Shown: positions 1-14,011, counted from the first letter of the stretch. The stretch: DNA of 64,000 nt from Lethocerus indicus (GCA_019843655.1 JACDQD010000004.1:24935872-24999871), one strand, 5' to 3'. Numbers and translations are program-made. Notes: generated from the letters alone by a model not told the origin.

Positions 1-894
1 AATCTCGCCCTAATTTCTTCATAAGCTATCCTTATTAAAATTGCAGTGGATAGTAAGGGCATACTTTTTCAACTTTACAAATTTTAGAAGAAGGTGAAAA
101 GTTAGATCCTGTTCATGTCTTTCCCACGTTTTTTCCATTGCTGACTAATTCTCCGACCGATTGCCGCTGAACCCAGAGCACGTCTCTCTTGTAGTAATAC
201 ACGTCGAGTCTCATATCTGTGCAGAAAGTTAATGCACGCCGTTGTATAAATCACTTAATGCGACTTGAAAACGTTTCGTCCACTCGTAACTCCGCCGCTC
301 CCTCCGGTAAAGTAATTTGTTATAAGAACCCTGTACTGCATTTTGTGAGTCACACACGCAGTGTATGTGCATGCACGTGACAGTATTCGGATGTAGGCGA
401 AAATACTGAGTACTCATGTGAAAACACTATTAACTTGCAAACATTACACTCTTTTGTAAGGGAAAATTCATTGGATGATTTTTGTGGGCACAATGACTAT
501 ATTACTTGCACATAATCTAGATTCCACATGATTATGTGTGTTTTCAACTTCTTGCCCTGGATTTTAACCTACCGTATTATTATGAAAAAAATGTTCAGCA
601 GAACCACTATTTTTTTCTTAGTTTCAATTGCAGTAATTATTCTGGTATGTACAAATAAAAAATTACTGTGTGAAATTAATTAGTTAATTTCGATAGTCCG
701 TACTGTATTATGGCAGTCCAGTGGAAATAGTACAGGAAGGTTCACAGGTCTTTTCTATCATTGGCTTCCTTCCGACTAGGATGATATATAAAATCAGCGT
801 GTAACTCTTGAGGTTTCGAAGGTACCAAACGGGGGTATAAGAGAAGGGTCCTTCGGTCTACTTAGCGACTGGAGTAGTTATCCTATTTATGGGG
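1..894. other. Gene-free AT-rich DNA
   Basis: I see no coding region, RNA gene or repeat here. The reading frames are short and broken on both strands. The composition is AT-rich with ordinary CpG frequency. A TATA-like string (GTATAAGAG) near 835 has no recognisable initiator at the expected distance. Confidence 0.5.
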
Positions 895-990
895 TGTAGC
901 GCGTGATAGGGAGTCGTGGGCGGGGACGACGAGTGCGTGCGTGACCGCCCTGTCGCCTCACGACGTCATTTCCCGCCCGACATCTGGCAA
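895..990. promoter_or_regulatory. GC-rich patch with GC-box, CRE-like and E2F-like motifs
   Basis: A short CpG-rich patch in AT-rich surroundings. It holds a GC box (GTGGGCGGGG, 916-925), a CRE-like GACGTCA (962-968) and, immediately after it, TTTCCCGCC (969-977), which fits the E2F consensus. Such motifs often occur together in proximal promoters of animal genes. No TATA box and initiator pair is placed convincingly, and no coding start follows, so the direction is unknown. It could equally be an enhancer or a chance cluster. Confidence 0.3.
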
Positions 991-1134
991 GAATATAACT
1001 CAGGCAATTGATTCAGAGCCGGTGCTACAGCGCTCAAATTGTAGCCAGATACAGGACAATTATTCATCGGCACGCTTCAGATAAACTCCTGTGTAGCACA
1101 TCGTCGCTCGAACTCAACGTCAGGCATTTAAAGG

Positions 1135-1175
1135 TATACCGCCGCATCGGTAGAAATACTTTGCCCGGCGGTATA
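1135..1175. repeat. Perfect 10-bp inverted repeat (hairpin)
   Basis: TATACCGCCG at 1135-1144 is perfectly complementary to CGGCGGTATA at 1166-1175 across a 21-base loop. The GC-rich stem is stable, but it is too short to be a canonical microRNA precursor. No function can be assigned. Confidence 0.55.
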
Positions 1176-4100
1176 TTCCATTACAGTACGCATCATTATT
1201 GTTATGATTCTGCCATAACCTGCTGAGGAAAGAGCCAGTGTCGTACGATAACGTTGCTGGATATTTCAGTGGGGAAAACGAGTTGCTCATTACTACGGAA
1301 GTGGGTGGAATTACCTGGACAAAATTAATCGTTAATACCTCGATCTACAAGGCAAATTGAAATAGAAGAATGTTGTGTACACATGAAGGAATGGATTGTA
1401 CTCTAGGGAACAACATATGACGTATTGAAAGTAGGTATGGTAAAAGTGTAAATTGTAGGTCAACAGGACCTAAAAGATGGCCATAACAAAAATGGTACCA
1501 TTGGACAACGTGATGTTAAGGATATGCAAAAGCGTTCTGGCTGGAGAAATTTACACAAATATAAACCTTCAACGCTCCAACTTAACATCTCTTGAAGGGT
1601 GTGCAATCCAAATTGGTTAATAAAACATGAACATTGTAAAACTGATGAAATTATTAAATACAGAATTTCCTACATATTTCCTTTTTCTTTCCTCCCCCCT
1701 CTTTGAATTTCAAACCCTGTGTTTTAATTACAAAAAAGTATTCGTTGCTCTCTACACCGAAAGTACTCCTTAAGGGATTTATGTTTAACGAGCATGATTA
1801 TCATAATATTGTGTTGTTCTTAGCATCACTTGTGGGATTGTGAGTTTTAAATATCACTAGCATTTCAAGTACTTATTTAATTAAGTACATAAACATATAT
1901 ATGAAAAATCAACTGCATTTAGAATTGCAATGTCTTTTGACGTCATTATGGCGTCTTGTCTGCTATGAGTTGGATTTAGTTTTTCTTTTTTACAAATGAA
2001 ATACTCGCTCCGCTCGTATTGATTTCAAATGAACTGCGACTGTATGTAACACTGCTGTTGCATAACGCGTAAGTGGATGGGGTTTCATGCCACCTTGGTT
2101 GTATATTTTGCGGAAGGGCTTACTATATGTATTAACTTCTACCGTTTTTTCATTAATTAGTACCGTTTTAATTGCAAGTTCAATTTCCTGCGGCACTACT
2201 TCGATTCTGTACATAATCCAAAAGCCAAATAGAAATTTAGAAAATAAAATTTAAAAGTATTTAACATCTTGAGCTATATTTTTTATCACGGATTAAACTA
2301 ACGCTAGCACATAGTATGGCAAGGACAGCGAAAAAATCATTCGTCGATAGAATGAGAATGTCAACTGCAATTAGCTAGGTTATTTGGAGAGACGACTATA
2401 CCAAAATGGTTCCCTGTCCTCATTTTCCTGCCTTTGTCTGTGACTCGTTTCGTCCTGTCTAACTTTCGTTTATAATAAGCTTACTGAGTGTAGCGGTACT
2501 GCTGAAGGTCTTTCCGGAATTCGTATAATGGAAATGACAGACAATCCTAGTAAGGATGTTATAGTGCTAACCATTTTTAAAAGAATAAAATAATTCAACT
2601 GAATCATGATTGAACAATCAAGAACGTGTGTACCAGAAAGTATTCGTTGGTTGGTGAAAAATTATTATTGTCGCAGTGCAGGGTTCTATTATAATGGTAC
2701 AAATATTAAACCGAGTGAAATATAGTGTTATAACAGCTGATAACAGAGATGCACATATGTCAAGTGTACGAACGTTACTTCTTTCTTTTTTATTATTAGA
2801 AAACTGAGGTATTTTGGTGCCGCATGACAAACAGCGCTAATAAAGACGTGTAGATTAGGAAAAAAATGATAAAATTAAAGTATAAACGAATTAAAATCAC
2901 ACAAATTTATTCTTATATTCTATACACTGCTTATTAGACAGCGCTTTCATTTTATATTATTTTCTTCCTCCGCTCTATTCGTAATAAATTAAATAATAGC
3001 TATTTAATATTAATTATTAATAAATCAGTTTTCATTTTTTTGTGTTCGTTATAAACTTCTGGCTTCCGGCGTTTTGATTTTATAGCTGTAATTTCTTATG
3101 GTGCGTTTAGCAACTAAAGTAAACTGAACATTTTTCTGAAATTTTGGCCGGCCGCCACGTTCTCTGGCTGCCGACTGGGCACGGCGCTGAACTGTACACG
3201 ATTTCTTGAATCTAAATCCAATTATTTGTTCCTCTTGCACTGTACGGGCTTCAACTTTGCGCATGGTACGTTCGTGTATTGGCTGCCGAGTATCGAGGCA
3301 ATAATTGGATCCGTTAAACGTCAGGAAGGGAAATTATTTGACTGCAGTTTTCTCCCCCACAGAATAAGAAATTAATTACAGAAGAAATTGTATATCTGGG
3401 CCTATTATCCGTATTAAATTCAGCGTGTCCATAAGGCCTGTTTGAGGACGGTTTAATTAATACAGTGGTCATATCTGGTTCATCGTCGGGAACAACTGCG
3501 CTCTACAATAACCAAGTTCCCCTTTCATTATACGTCTTACGCATAATTCACTCTGCGCTTAATCGAATAGACCTAGTTGGGACATATGGCGGTAAAATAC
3601 CCCCCGATATCTGTCTATTCCATACTGGGCGTTTCAATTTTAACTTTTTTTCCATTCATCCGTTCTTCTACCGCCCTAATAATTCAATCGATAAAGAATT
3701 ATCGGACAGTATAGTCAGAATACTGGCGGACAGATAAGTGAATCCCAGTATGGAATGCTTACACTCGGTGACATATTCTACAGGCTTTATTTTAACAGTT
3801 GTTCCCAGTTCCGTCTTCAGGCGGCATCGATCCTACTTCGCGTTGCAATTGAACTTCAAGGTGAACGGATCGTTTCAAAGAAGAACGCTGTGCTTTTAAT
3901 TGTTGAGGCCGGTTGCAGACAATAATTGGCGAACTGCAGTTTTCTGCCCACTCGCCACGATTAGAGACGGCGATCGAAGCCAAAAGAAGATTTATTTACT
4001 CCCTCGCGCCAACCAATTATTGATTGGGATTCCGATTGATCGTCCGACAACCAGTGCCGACCAGTTTTCCCATCGTTCGCGAAAGTTATTGTAAATTGTA

Positions 4101-7100
4101 TGGCTTTATTAACGCCGAGGTTGTTTCTATTTCTACTCAACCAAATCGAGTTTCGGTTACATTATTAATATATACGAACGTATTGCGTTACTTCCGTCTA
4201 AAACGCAATGTCTAAGTTAATTGGCAAAACGATTTTATTGAAACCTCTTGGAATAATATCGTTAACTAACCTTTCAATTTTGTTCTGTCCATCGTATGTG
4301 TGTGTCTGAATAACTCAGTCATTCCATCAAGAGGATTGAAATATTTGCCGTATTTTTAATATCTGAAATATCATATTCTAAGCTATTGCATCCGGAATAA
4401 TAGAAGAAATACGTGAAATAAGAATGCCTTTATATTAGGAAATAGTGAAAGATAAAAATGTCTCCCTCTTTGATCTCAGATTCTCTACTACGATTTTCTT
4501 CTTCTTAGGAATCATATTACTTATTCTTACCTGCCCCATCATTTACTTTCCGATTGATTTACTGATTCTACAATTAGTTTAAGCCCGAGTTAAAAATTCA
4601 GAGGCTTCGGTACTTTGTAATTATAATGATCCGTGACAGGAAGTGTCCCCGTGTGGTGTTGACCTTTCAGTTTTTTTCCGTTTTTTAATGCCACAAATAA
4701 ATGACTGCATAAACGGACGCACAGGTATGAAAAGGGACAAAGACTGCAGCTGGCAACCATGAATAATAATCCAGTAGCGGCCCGCTGCCCATTTCAAATG
4801 TAAAACGGTCACCGAAGGTTATTTTTTCCCTATCCCAGGACACTGATGAATATCCGATTGGGGTGAATTGTCGAACGCGGACAGTTCAATCATCGGTTTC
4901 CGAGTTGTACGACGGATCTGATCACGTTCGGTTTGGGGGCACCGCATTACCGGTGCCCAGATATGGGTTGGATTAACCTCGCGATCAGTATTCAGTGAGT
5001 CGGGCCCCGGTAATAAAACAATGCCGGCCTGTGTTACGGCCAAGGCGAAGGTAGTGACCCGCATAATATATCAGATGCCGTATTTAAACGAAAAGAAATT
5101 AAAATAAAATAACATCCTATTTGTGTCACGGTATTTATAGAACGAATCGTTCTCCGATTCCGTGGGTCCGTGGAATTATTCTGTTCCTTGGTAATTTGGA
5201 AGTTGCGCTCTGTTATTTTATAGTGATAGCCCCTCAAATACGGGAATTTGTTTTCCGCACGCAACTGTATATATTTTTTATGCCCCTAAATTAGGCCCGC
5301 AATCCAGTCGTTCGGTACCTCCCTGTACCGACTGCCATTTACATCTTGAGCGGAAAATATTATTTTAATATAAATCCTTTCCATTAATATATACATAATT
5401 GTTTTGGGGGTAGGGCGACTTTCGGGGATTTTCGATAACTTGTCTTCTCACCGAGCATTATTCGACCCCCCTGTTTTAAATGGAGTCTTAGGGAGTAATT
5501 ACCATTATTAAGGCAATGAATTAAATGAAAAATGAAAACTGGTGAACCGTAAATAAATGATACGTGGATAAACCCGATTAAACTATATTCTGATTTCGCC
5601 TTTACATCGAAGTCCCGTATGGAATCTGTGAAACAAGTCTCAGTTCCACTGTTCATTAGTATAAAACTTATTATCCGTATATGTCATGCGTAATCCCCAC
5701 CAAGATAAGGTCTAAAAAAACTAGCAATAGATACAGTAGCTGCTTCCATTGCAGCACGAATATTTAATAATTATGACATAAGCGCACAATATATAAATCC
5801 TTTGTTCATTTGTAATATCCTTCTATTCAATAAACAATTGTTTATTATATTTGTTATTGTACACATTTTATTGACCGAAAACGGACTGATACATTCAGTA
5901 AATAACATACAATTCTCCCAGTTTTCAAAGGGGCATATACAGAAAAATGTTTACTTAGTTTCCTTGTATACGTTCCTCCATTCAGGATTGGGGAAATAAT
6001 AGAGATGACTGTATTGGGTCCGTAATCTTTGGCTTTATATTCCTATATATTGTATCTTTTCCTGTATGCCGCACTATATTGTGACTGGTCCAGAATTAGT
6101 GTAGTTGACAGTATGTTTGAGCCATAACTTGTGTGCATTATTTGTGTTCAAGCATAACGGCCACGTACTGTTGTCCACGCAGTCTTATATGGGGCGTATT
6201 ACACAGCTTCTAGAAAACAGTTATTCGTCATTAACAGTCGCAATGAAAGGCCCCGATATTAAATGCCCACCTATTATTAGCGCAATGCTTTCACTATTGG
6301 TGTCCAACTGTGGTGCTTGCGCTTGACAACCGGTAACCGGTATAATGCCAGACCAAAAAAGGTAAAGGACGAGGGTTAAACGGTAATGGTATAAACCAGT
6401 ATTGTGGAGGGGGGAAGGGGGTTCGCTAGAGTTTTGCAGCACATTCTGCAGATATTAGAGAACACGAATTTGATCTATATCAGAGGAATTTTCCTTAAAT
6501 TCACTCTCTTTTGAAGCTGTTAAAATAAAGCCTGTGATCTATCTGACCTGTCCCGTGTCGAACTCCTCGTTGAAGGTAGAAGGGGGGATTTCGCATTCTT
6601 CGATCGTTTGGGGCTTCTCACTCCTCCGTGACTCTACAGCCTCTGCTGGGTTCACGAAAGAAAAAAAATATCCGCCCGTTCGTGAGCCTCAAGACCTTTA
6701 AACAGGTTTTATGACGAGTATAACTCAGATCGGCAGTTAGCGCTCTTTTTAGTCCTCTAAGAGCCTTTTATTATAAAGGCCCCTGGGAATAAACGACCAC
6801 CCTTTGTATTTCTATGTTTCAATGAGTGATTTATTGTCGGAAGGAAAAATGTAGATTGCTGAAAAAGTATTATAAGAAAAGGCATCAATAGAAATATTAG
6901 TTGGGTCACGAGCAGGTTAATATAAAAGTAATACCGTGCTATTCCCATCTTTTGTAACTAACAGACACTGTTACAAAATATTGCTTATTAAAAATATTAC
7001 TGGCACGACGCTATTGTATATTTGATCATTTATTAGAGCAAGAATTATTAATTCAGAGAAAATTTGGTCGGGATTATCTTATATTGAAATTCTTTTTAAA

Positions 7101-7807
7101 ATATCTATTTGGTACCTAAAACCTCACACTGTATAACCAAACATGTGACCGTAGGTCCATGGAAAAAGCTAGAAATAAAGAGTTAATATTTTGGTATCCA
7201 TGGGCTAGCGAATACGTGCTACTAAGCGATCAAGCATTAATGAATAAGTTAAGCATAAAGCGGCTATGAGTCACGATATCTAACGATTTACCTTTAATAA
7301 ATTCATATTCTTCAACGTCCGTTGAAGAAAAATACTTTTCCAATTAGGTTACGTCTATACAGAACGTATATAAAATGCCTCGTCAAAATGATTTAGGTGT
7401 GACCGACTACAATGTGAAAAATAAAATAGTCGGTAATTTCCATGTAACATGTGTTTTAAGTAATTCATTTCGTTTGCAGACTTACTGGAACTTAACATAT
7501 TTTCAGAATTAGTGCAAAAATATTCCAGTTACATTATATTTTAGTTTAAACGCTCTGGTCTATAACAATTAGGATTCTGTCGCATGTAGTGTTCGGTAAA
7601 TAAAAAACATTTACAGAGTGAATGTTTATTGTAGAGTGTTTATTTTTCTGAAGCAAAAAATCAGAAGGCCCCACAAAACGTACCTTTTAAATGCAATATA
7701 ACATTAATGCCACCTACTGTCTCCATTCGATGAATTGCAAAACCAAATGGAGTTTTGGCCGGTTACAGTATGGCATCCAGTTTTTGATTGGGTCAGCTCG
7801 TTAGAAG
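1176..7807. other. Long gene-free stretch, mainly unique AT-rich DNA
   Basis: No recognisable gene. Open frames are short (under about 100 codons), overlap on opposite strands and match no family I know. A perfect CRE palindrome TGACGTCA sits at 1938-1945. Short tandem duplication of ACCGGTA occurs near 6,330. The rest is unique sequence with runs of A or T and many TAAT-type words, which in AT-rich DNA have little meaning alone. Confidence 0.5.
1938..1945. promoter_or_regulatory. CRE palindrome TGACGTCA
   Basis: A perfect 8-bp cAMP-response-element palindrome, the binding sequence of CREB/ATF bZIP dimers. It is isolated, with no core promoter signals beside it, so function is uncertain. Confidence 0.2.
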
Positions 7808-7892
7808 ATGGATGAAAACCTCAAGAAAAATGGAAGAGAGGGAGATACTCGACGCATGGGCGAGTACCTAGTTGGTGCCCGGGGCGACCTAC

Positions 7893-8003
7893 CTCAGAGC
7901 CGTCCAACAGCCAGTGTGGAGCGTGAGCCTGAAAATCCTGGCAACAGGTCACGGATGGCTCAACAGTCATCTGCACGGGCCTGTCGGGTGAGTGGGAGTG
8001 CGC
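7893..8003 (-). CDS. Possible 37-codon internal exon of an unrecognised gene
   Basis: Read on the minus strand, a pyrimidine-rich tract ending in CCCGCAG lies directly before 8003, with a branch-point-like CTGAC about 25 bases upstream. The sequence GAG|GTAGGT, a good splice donor, follows 7893. The interval is exactly 111 bases and open in one phase only (phase 0 at both ends). It encodes 37 residues starting AHSHSPDRPVQMTVEPSV and including two adjacent cysteines and a WLLDG segment. The other two phases contain stops. The patch is GC-rich compared with its flanks. I recognise no protein family, and no neighbouring exon is convincing. By a rough estimate, one or two such acceptor/open-frame/donor combinations could occur by chance in a window this size, so this remains a hypothesis. 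Confidence 0.22.
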
Positions 8004-9210
8004 CTGCGGGAATAAGGAAGAATGGGGTCAGTGCTGCATCACCGGCCCCTACCATGTAGAAGGACTCGTGATAGCCATAGGCGTCGGAACGCTCCTACGG
8101 CAACACTTCATTGCTCGTTCGCAGGAAGGATTTTTTCCTAGCGATACCTGGATTCAGGTTTTCCTCTGCGTGATCTCACCCACCAACGCGAACGCCTAAA
8201 CGTGGCGGGACAGGAATGGAAGAGGCCATGTGGGTTCTTCCTCATTTTCTCTTTGGAGGAAAGAACGGCTCGACGGTGAAGAGGAGATAAATATGGTTCA
8301 CACCTTAATTTTAAAGGACCAACCCCCAAGCAATTTGTAAGCTGAAATTAGGTCTCTGATACCAATCAGGCGGGTGCATTAAGTAAAAAAACTGTACAAA
8401 TATGTTGCAATAAAAATCAGTTTCTTTCACTTTTGTCGGTTGTTCTTTCCGCTACCTACAGAACTCTGTTTCTTAAAAAAACGATCATTATTTCACGACC
8501 AAAATTACCTTCATATATAATAATAAAGCCGCTGAAAAAATGTCCAAAACCACTCTAGTATAGGACCAAATCAGCGAGTAGTTATAGAAAATCGGGAGAT
8601 TGGCTATATTTCAAACAATCGTGGGCCCCTCTAATAGGTAGTGGTTAGTTTTTTCTACTAAAGAAAGTGGGCATGATAAATGCGATTTAATGACTACGTA
8701 CGACTAGTCCAATACTGCCCCCTTAGAGTTTCAACCGAAATAAATGCCAAGTTAATTATGCGAAGTGTTAAAGCACAGCGATTCCACTCCAAGTGTCCCC
8801 TGCATAATATCTTGCTCTGCAGATACGCTCGTACGTGTGAAATATTCTTACGTTTAATATTCGTACATCTGTAAAATTTGGCACGTTCATTTCCTCGAGT
8901 AAACCTCTCATCATTTGGCGGTCCGTTTCGTTGCCAGCCTTATACTGGGCACCGCCCGCCCCTCAACAGCTCGTTCATATAACTCGGATTTATCGAACAG
9001 AATTTCTGTTCGTTTCCCAATTCCTTCGACCTTACCGAATTTGGAGCGGAGCGAATATCGGACGCTGTCCGTCCCAATATAGTAAGTTTGACTGGGACGG
9101 CGGGTATATGTCCATATCGGGCGACGAGTAGTGTCCCCGACGGTCGGGCGATAGCGGAAGGCCAAATAGGCGCCTTATCGACGCCACTCCGAGGCGTAAG
9201 ACTGGCAGTA
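8004..9210. other. GC-richer unique DNA without identifiable genes
   Basis: From about 8,880 to 9,420 the sequence is noticeably richer in GC and CpG than its surroundings, and frames stay open on both strands, as expected of GC-rich noncoding DNA. Two near-identical words, CGCCTTATCG and GGCCTTATCG, lie about 60 bases apart (near 9,170 and 9,232). No splice sites, start context or domain support a coding call. Confidence 0.4.
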
Positions 9211-9226
9211 AAAACACCGGTGTTTT
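9211..9226. repeat. Perfect 16-bp palindrome
   Basis: AAAACACCGGTGTTTT is self-complementary over all 16 bases. It may be a dimeric transcription-factor site or have no function. Confidence 0.5.
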
Positions 9227-12200
9227 AATAGGCCTTATCGCTGTTAACGATCCCATAAATCAGTGGCTCGTCGGTCGCGTCGCCTTTCCAAGCTTTTGCG
9301 ATTGTGGGGGTCTTCAACGCAACATTTGGGAAGCGTCGTTTTCGAGTTCTATTTCTGAACAGAAAAAAAAACCAGCCGGTTATTCTCGAAAGTGCGCTCC
9401 CTGGCCAACGTGAGCTTTTCGAACGCGTCGGACCTTAATTCTTCTTATGTACCAACCATTTTTGCGAGTGTATAACTAGGGAAACGTTTAAAATTTAAAA
9501 AACCATTCACTTTCTCAATATAACGGGTTTTATTTACGGTAGTCGTACATTAGAATTTATATCTCAAAGTAGTAACTATTCGACTATGTAACATTTGTTT
9601 ATAACAGTAATTAATTATTGTATATTTAAGATATGTTTTTTTGGTGGGCGGGATGGATTCCGCGAGGTTCTGAAACATCAACAATCGGAAGGGTGGTTTC
9701 GGTGTCTCCCCACCGTCAGTATGCTGCCGATGAAGCATCCTGTCACTTAAACGTTACTGTCGACTTATATAGTCAACTTCACTTCATCGATATGCATCCT
9801 AAGCACCTCGCTACTGGAGGAATGCTAGTCACGGTAAAGAAAAGCCGAAACATATACTTTTTGTATGATTTAATTACAAATTTCCGTTGGAGAACGCAAA
9901 ATTAATTATGTGTTTTAAGTGAAAAGCAGAAAAACTCGTCCATTGAATGCACTACGTACTATTAATTAATTAAAGGTACTAATCACCGCCAAAAAATCAA
10001 TCTAAATCGTGCTTTGCATACGTTGGTTTGGACCCGAGTTGTTTTAAAGTGGTGATTAAATTTGAGAGTTAATTTGGATAGAGCCACATTTAGTGCATTC
10101 AGAAAGTAGGGAGGACATGTGGCCCAGCTGTACACTTCAGCTCTGCGCCATTATCATATCGCTGTTGATTTATGTCATACTCGGGATTAATTATCCCATT
10201 ACAGATTCGTGATAAGCTTACACACTTTTAATCTCTATCTTGAGTTTTTATTGTCAATTATAGTGCTCTACTTGAAGGCTTTATTTAAATTCACTTGTCA
10301 GGAAGCATGTTTCCTGTCCGCTTTAATAAAACCGTCCGAACGAAAAATGGCTTCTCTCTTTGGATTGGGCGCAAAATAGGTTGGAAAATTGTGAACCATA
10401 AGAAGTCATTAGAGGGTCGTAAACACGTAGACAAATCGCTCGGGACGGTCACCGGTCGATTAGTCGCGGGCTCATAATTTAGAGCTAATTAGCTGGGTCC
10501 TCAAGTTCTGTTGAAACAGCCGGCCGATACCGCCGCTTCTAATTTCAACGATATTAGCCCTCTGTCCAGTCTGTCCCCCTTTCGTCGAGCCGGCGTTTTA
10601 AGCCGGCGCGTCAGCTCGAGTTTATTGTCCTCCGACTTTCTCGGAATGTCGGTTTTCCCCGGAGCATTCTCCACAGCTCCGGGTAGCCGCCCCCCACCCC
10701 ATTATCGGTACAAATTTAGTAGTTAGCGTCACACACTTGCATTATGCACGATGGTTATTACTGGAAACCACGGTTACCTCAATTAACTGAACATTCATCG
10801 TTCAATGACAAAGATGAAGGACGTATTTATGCTCCTCTTTTATTTCAGTTAGATCCGATTTTAAATTTAATGAAGATTTCCAAAGCACAGCTCAAAAATT
10901 TATTTTCATACATGTTTATTGATTACTGTCATAAGATTTTAATAGTGAAGGGCGAAAGAGGGGAAAAACCTCAATCCACATGCTCGGTGATAGTGAATCG
11001 CTGGTACAAAATCCCTGCGAATAGTGTGGTAGGTGTGCCTCGGGCTCCAAGAGCTTTCAGATACGCCGTGACAAGTCTCTTCTGGCCTCATCATAGTTTT
11101 TAACAGTCCCGCAGCACGTGGTCCCCCGGCCCCAACCAGAAGGCAAATATTTTTTTATGTGTTTTGTTTAACAAGATGCCAATGGTTTTTCATTGGAACA
11201 CATGCGTTGACGAATCTCACATTCGCCGAAGTATTCAGGGCTGATATGCGTTTGTAAAAAACAGTTTCCTTTTAGTTGTTTTTACTCGATAAATCTGAGG
11301 GAAAAAATCCAATGAGTAAACAAACACACTCATTCTTAATGAGTGCTGGATGAAATATATTTTAATACTACCACTCATCCCGATAGACCCTTACACGTAT
11401 GTTATCTAAACCGGGACATGTCCCACAGCGATCCTAGAATCTGTATCATACTTCAATAATGATCGTAATATGACTCAACAATTTCCTGGTACCAAAAATA
11501 TAAAAATATTTTAGTTTTTAGTTCAGGGCATTAAGTAGCACCCAGGATGGATTATTTGCGTCCACTTAATAAGACACCTTCAACGGCCCTCAAGTACCTT
11601 ACTATGTTACTGGTCGGACGCTACCTTACTTGTGAAACGCAGAAATCATGGCCCAGCTAGAAGCCTAATAGGTGTTGTTACACCGTCGCAATAATAAGTG
11701 AATCCATTTCATCGCTTCGTTATAAAACTACCGTTACTTCTCAACCGTATACAAATGCGTCTCCGATGTGTGCTAAGTAAGGAAGAAAGGCTCGGTTTAA
11801 TGTGCTGGCTAGAGGGGCCTAGACTGCCTACAGTCTGCACTTGGGGGACACGCCTCATTCCTGTTCGCGGAGAAAAGTGAAAGAGATGGCGTTGTGCATT
11901 TCCGCCGCTCTACGTGACCCGCCCGTTTTCCATGTACAGTCGGTTACTTGCTGACACCAACAAGGTACAAATGCCCCCGCGGTCCCGGTATGGAGGAAAG
12001 CGTCTCGATTCTACGGCCTACTTCGGCCGCACTAGTGCTGGCAATAGCGGTGGTGGCGGGGAATATCCATTACCAACACATCAATTTTTATTGGGCATAA
12101 TTTGAGCGCGGCCGTAAAATGTTTTATTCGTATATTAAAAGACGGATTTCAAGAGAGTTTGTGTGATTCAGCACATTTCAAACGAGCAAATTTAAAACTT

Positions 12201-12537
12201 TCCACTTGCATTACCGTTATCTGCCGAGGTGTAATCAAAATATGTAAACAACTCTCTAACTTTTCCTTTCCTGAAAATTTAAAAAAATGAAATTTTCCAG
12301 AAATTTAAATTCAAATTCAATCGGATATCAATTTCAGGATATTAATTCGTTATTCGAATAATAACTGTGTATAGATCAATGGGTAGTGTTTTACGATTAC
12401 CCTATTTATGCAGCGTGGTTTAAATGTCTCCTACAATCATTGCAAACGTACATGACAATGCTCAGTGAAAAACATTAAGTAATGGAATTCTTTGTTTCAA
12501 GTTGCAATTAAATGCATTTTAAATACTGAATTAAGTT

Positions 12538-12589
12538 CTGAAATTTATAAAAGTTATAAAATTTTATAAGTTACTGAAATTTATAAAAG
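12538..12589. repeat. Short direct repeat around a 16-bp AT palindrome
   Basis: CTGAAATTTATAAAAG occurs at 12538-12553 and again at 12574-12589, 36 bases apart. Between them, at 12554-12569, is the perfect palindrome TTATAAAATTTTATAA. The arrangement is a small local duplication with strong cruciform potential. Confidence 0.55.
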
Positions 12590-13675
12590 GGGAAAGCGTT
12601 TACAGTATGTGATTGTGTTGCAACGCTTGAGGCTGTAAATGTTGACCTCTGTCGGCCTATAATTCGAGGGGTGAGACAAATCGCGATGCGTCGCCCATGC
12701 GGGTCTTGCACGTCCGACATGAGGGTACCTAATTTGTTTTATTTTCCCAATTCAGTCAATGGGTACCGACCACGACAAGTAGGCCATTTCTTAATTGCCC
12801 GTATGTAATATGATGAAATTGGCTCGGATTAAAAGCACAACGGCGTTCTATCTCCCCAACCGGTTTTGGCGGCGGCAAAAAAATATGAAAAAAAAAGTGC
12901 GTTACCTGAAATATGTTTTTGCGCTTTGTCTTCACAAGTATCGCTTTTCACTTACACCTCATAATGAGAAAAGGAGTCTATAAAACATTTATTTTGTAAA
13001 TGTTTAGTGAACATTTTAATGGTTAAACTTTTGCCAACTTAATGGTTCTAGGCAAAATAAACATTTCTATTCTCGGGCCATTAGATAGACTGAACTCTAG
13101 GCCGGAATTGAGCCTACAAAAAAATGCGGAATTCATAAGAATGTTGATAATTTGATTAGCTGGAAATAATTATCTCCCGCGTGCATTAAAGAGAACCTTC
13201 GCGTTTTCCTATTTTTTATTATTATGCAAGCGCTGTTACTGAAATAGCACTTTGCCGTCGTTCGATTGGAGTCCGATTTTCCGAGGAAAAATGAAAAGCG
13301 AAAAATGAAATGAAAATTGTTCGGAAAGTCAAGAGTCTTCGGAGACTCGCCGTTATTTATTCTTGTACGTTCAGTTCATTAATTCACTAGCAGCTAAGGG
13401 ATATTTTAATGTTTCACATAAATGTAAATATTAGTATGATGATTTACTAGAAGGGATGGTTTTCCATATAATCGTTGATCGACAGTTCACAAACTAGTTT
13501 TCTATTTTTACCAGAAATGGTTTTATCGTCCGACATTTAACGATAACATAAACCTTTAATTTGGCTGTTTCCCGGCGTCTTGTAACTTGCATCACTTGTA
13601 TAATTCAGCCTTACTTCGTTCTGAATCCAAATTCGATATCCGGTCGCAATTGCACAGGCAAGTGGTCACTGACCG

Positions 13676-13693
13676 GTTGGTTACCTAACCAAC
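13676..13693. repeat. Inverted repeat GTTGGTTA-CC-TAACCAAC
   Basis: Two perfect 8-base arms are separated by two bases. The outer sequence resembles a dimeric binding site, but no factor can be assigned with confidence. Confidence 0.45.
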
Positions 13694-14011
13694 ACAGCAG
13701 TTGATAAAAAACGAGACAATCTTAAGAGTTCTAAACAATTCGTTTGTACTTCACGTTAATAATTTAAACAGCAGTATGCCCCTCAAATGTGCCTTGGCTA
13801 TTGCCTGGTAAAATGTCTAGTAACGATATGTGTCTTCTGGCTTTTGCAATAATTTTCTAATTTCCTGATGGAACACTACCTTTTAGATTATGCAAGATTT
13901 ACATATATCCATATAAACATGTACAACTATTATGAATTGCATACGTAAAATAATATGTAAATATTAATTTAGGTAAATAAAAATTAATATTTGGCCGAGC
14001 CTTTCAGAATA

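Noticed and set aside
3049..3342. Minus-strand frame open for almost 100 codons ending ...KIKTPEARSL
   Set aside because: Composition looks protein-like, but there is no recognised family, no start context and no paired splice sites; a frame of this length is not unusual here.
5888..5899. Minus-strand ACTGAATGTATC resembling iab-4
   Set aside because: Only 12 bases match, the flanking bases differ, and no complementary arm is present.
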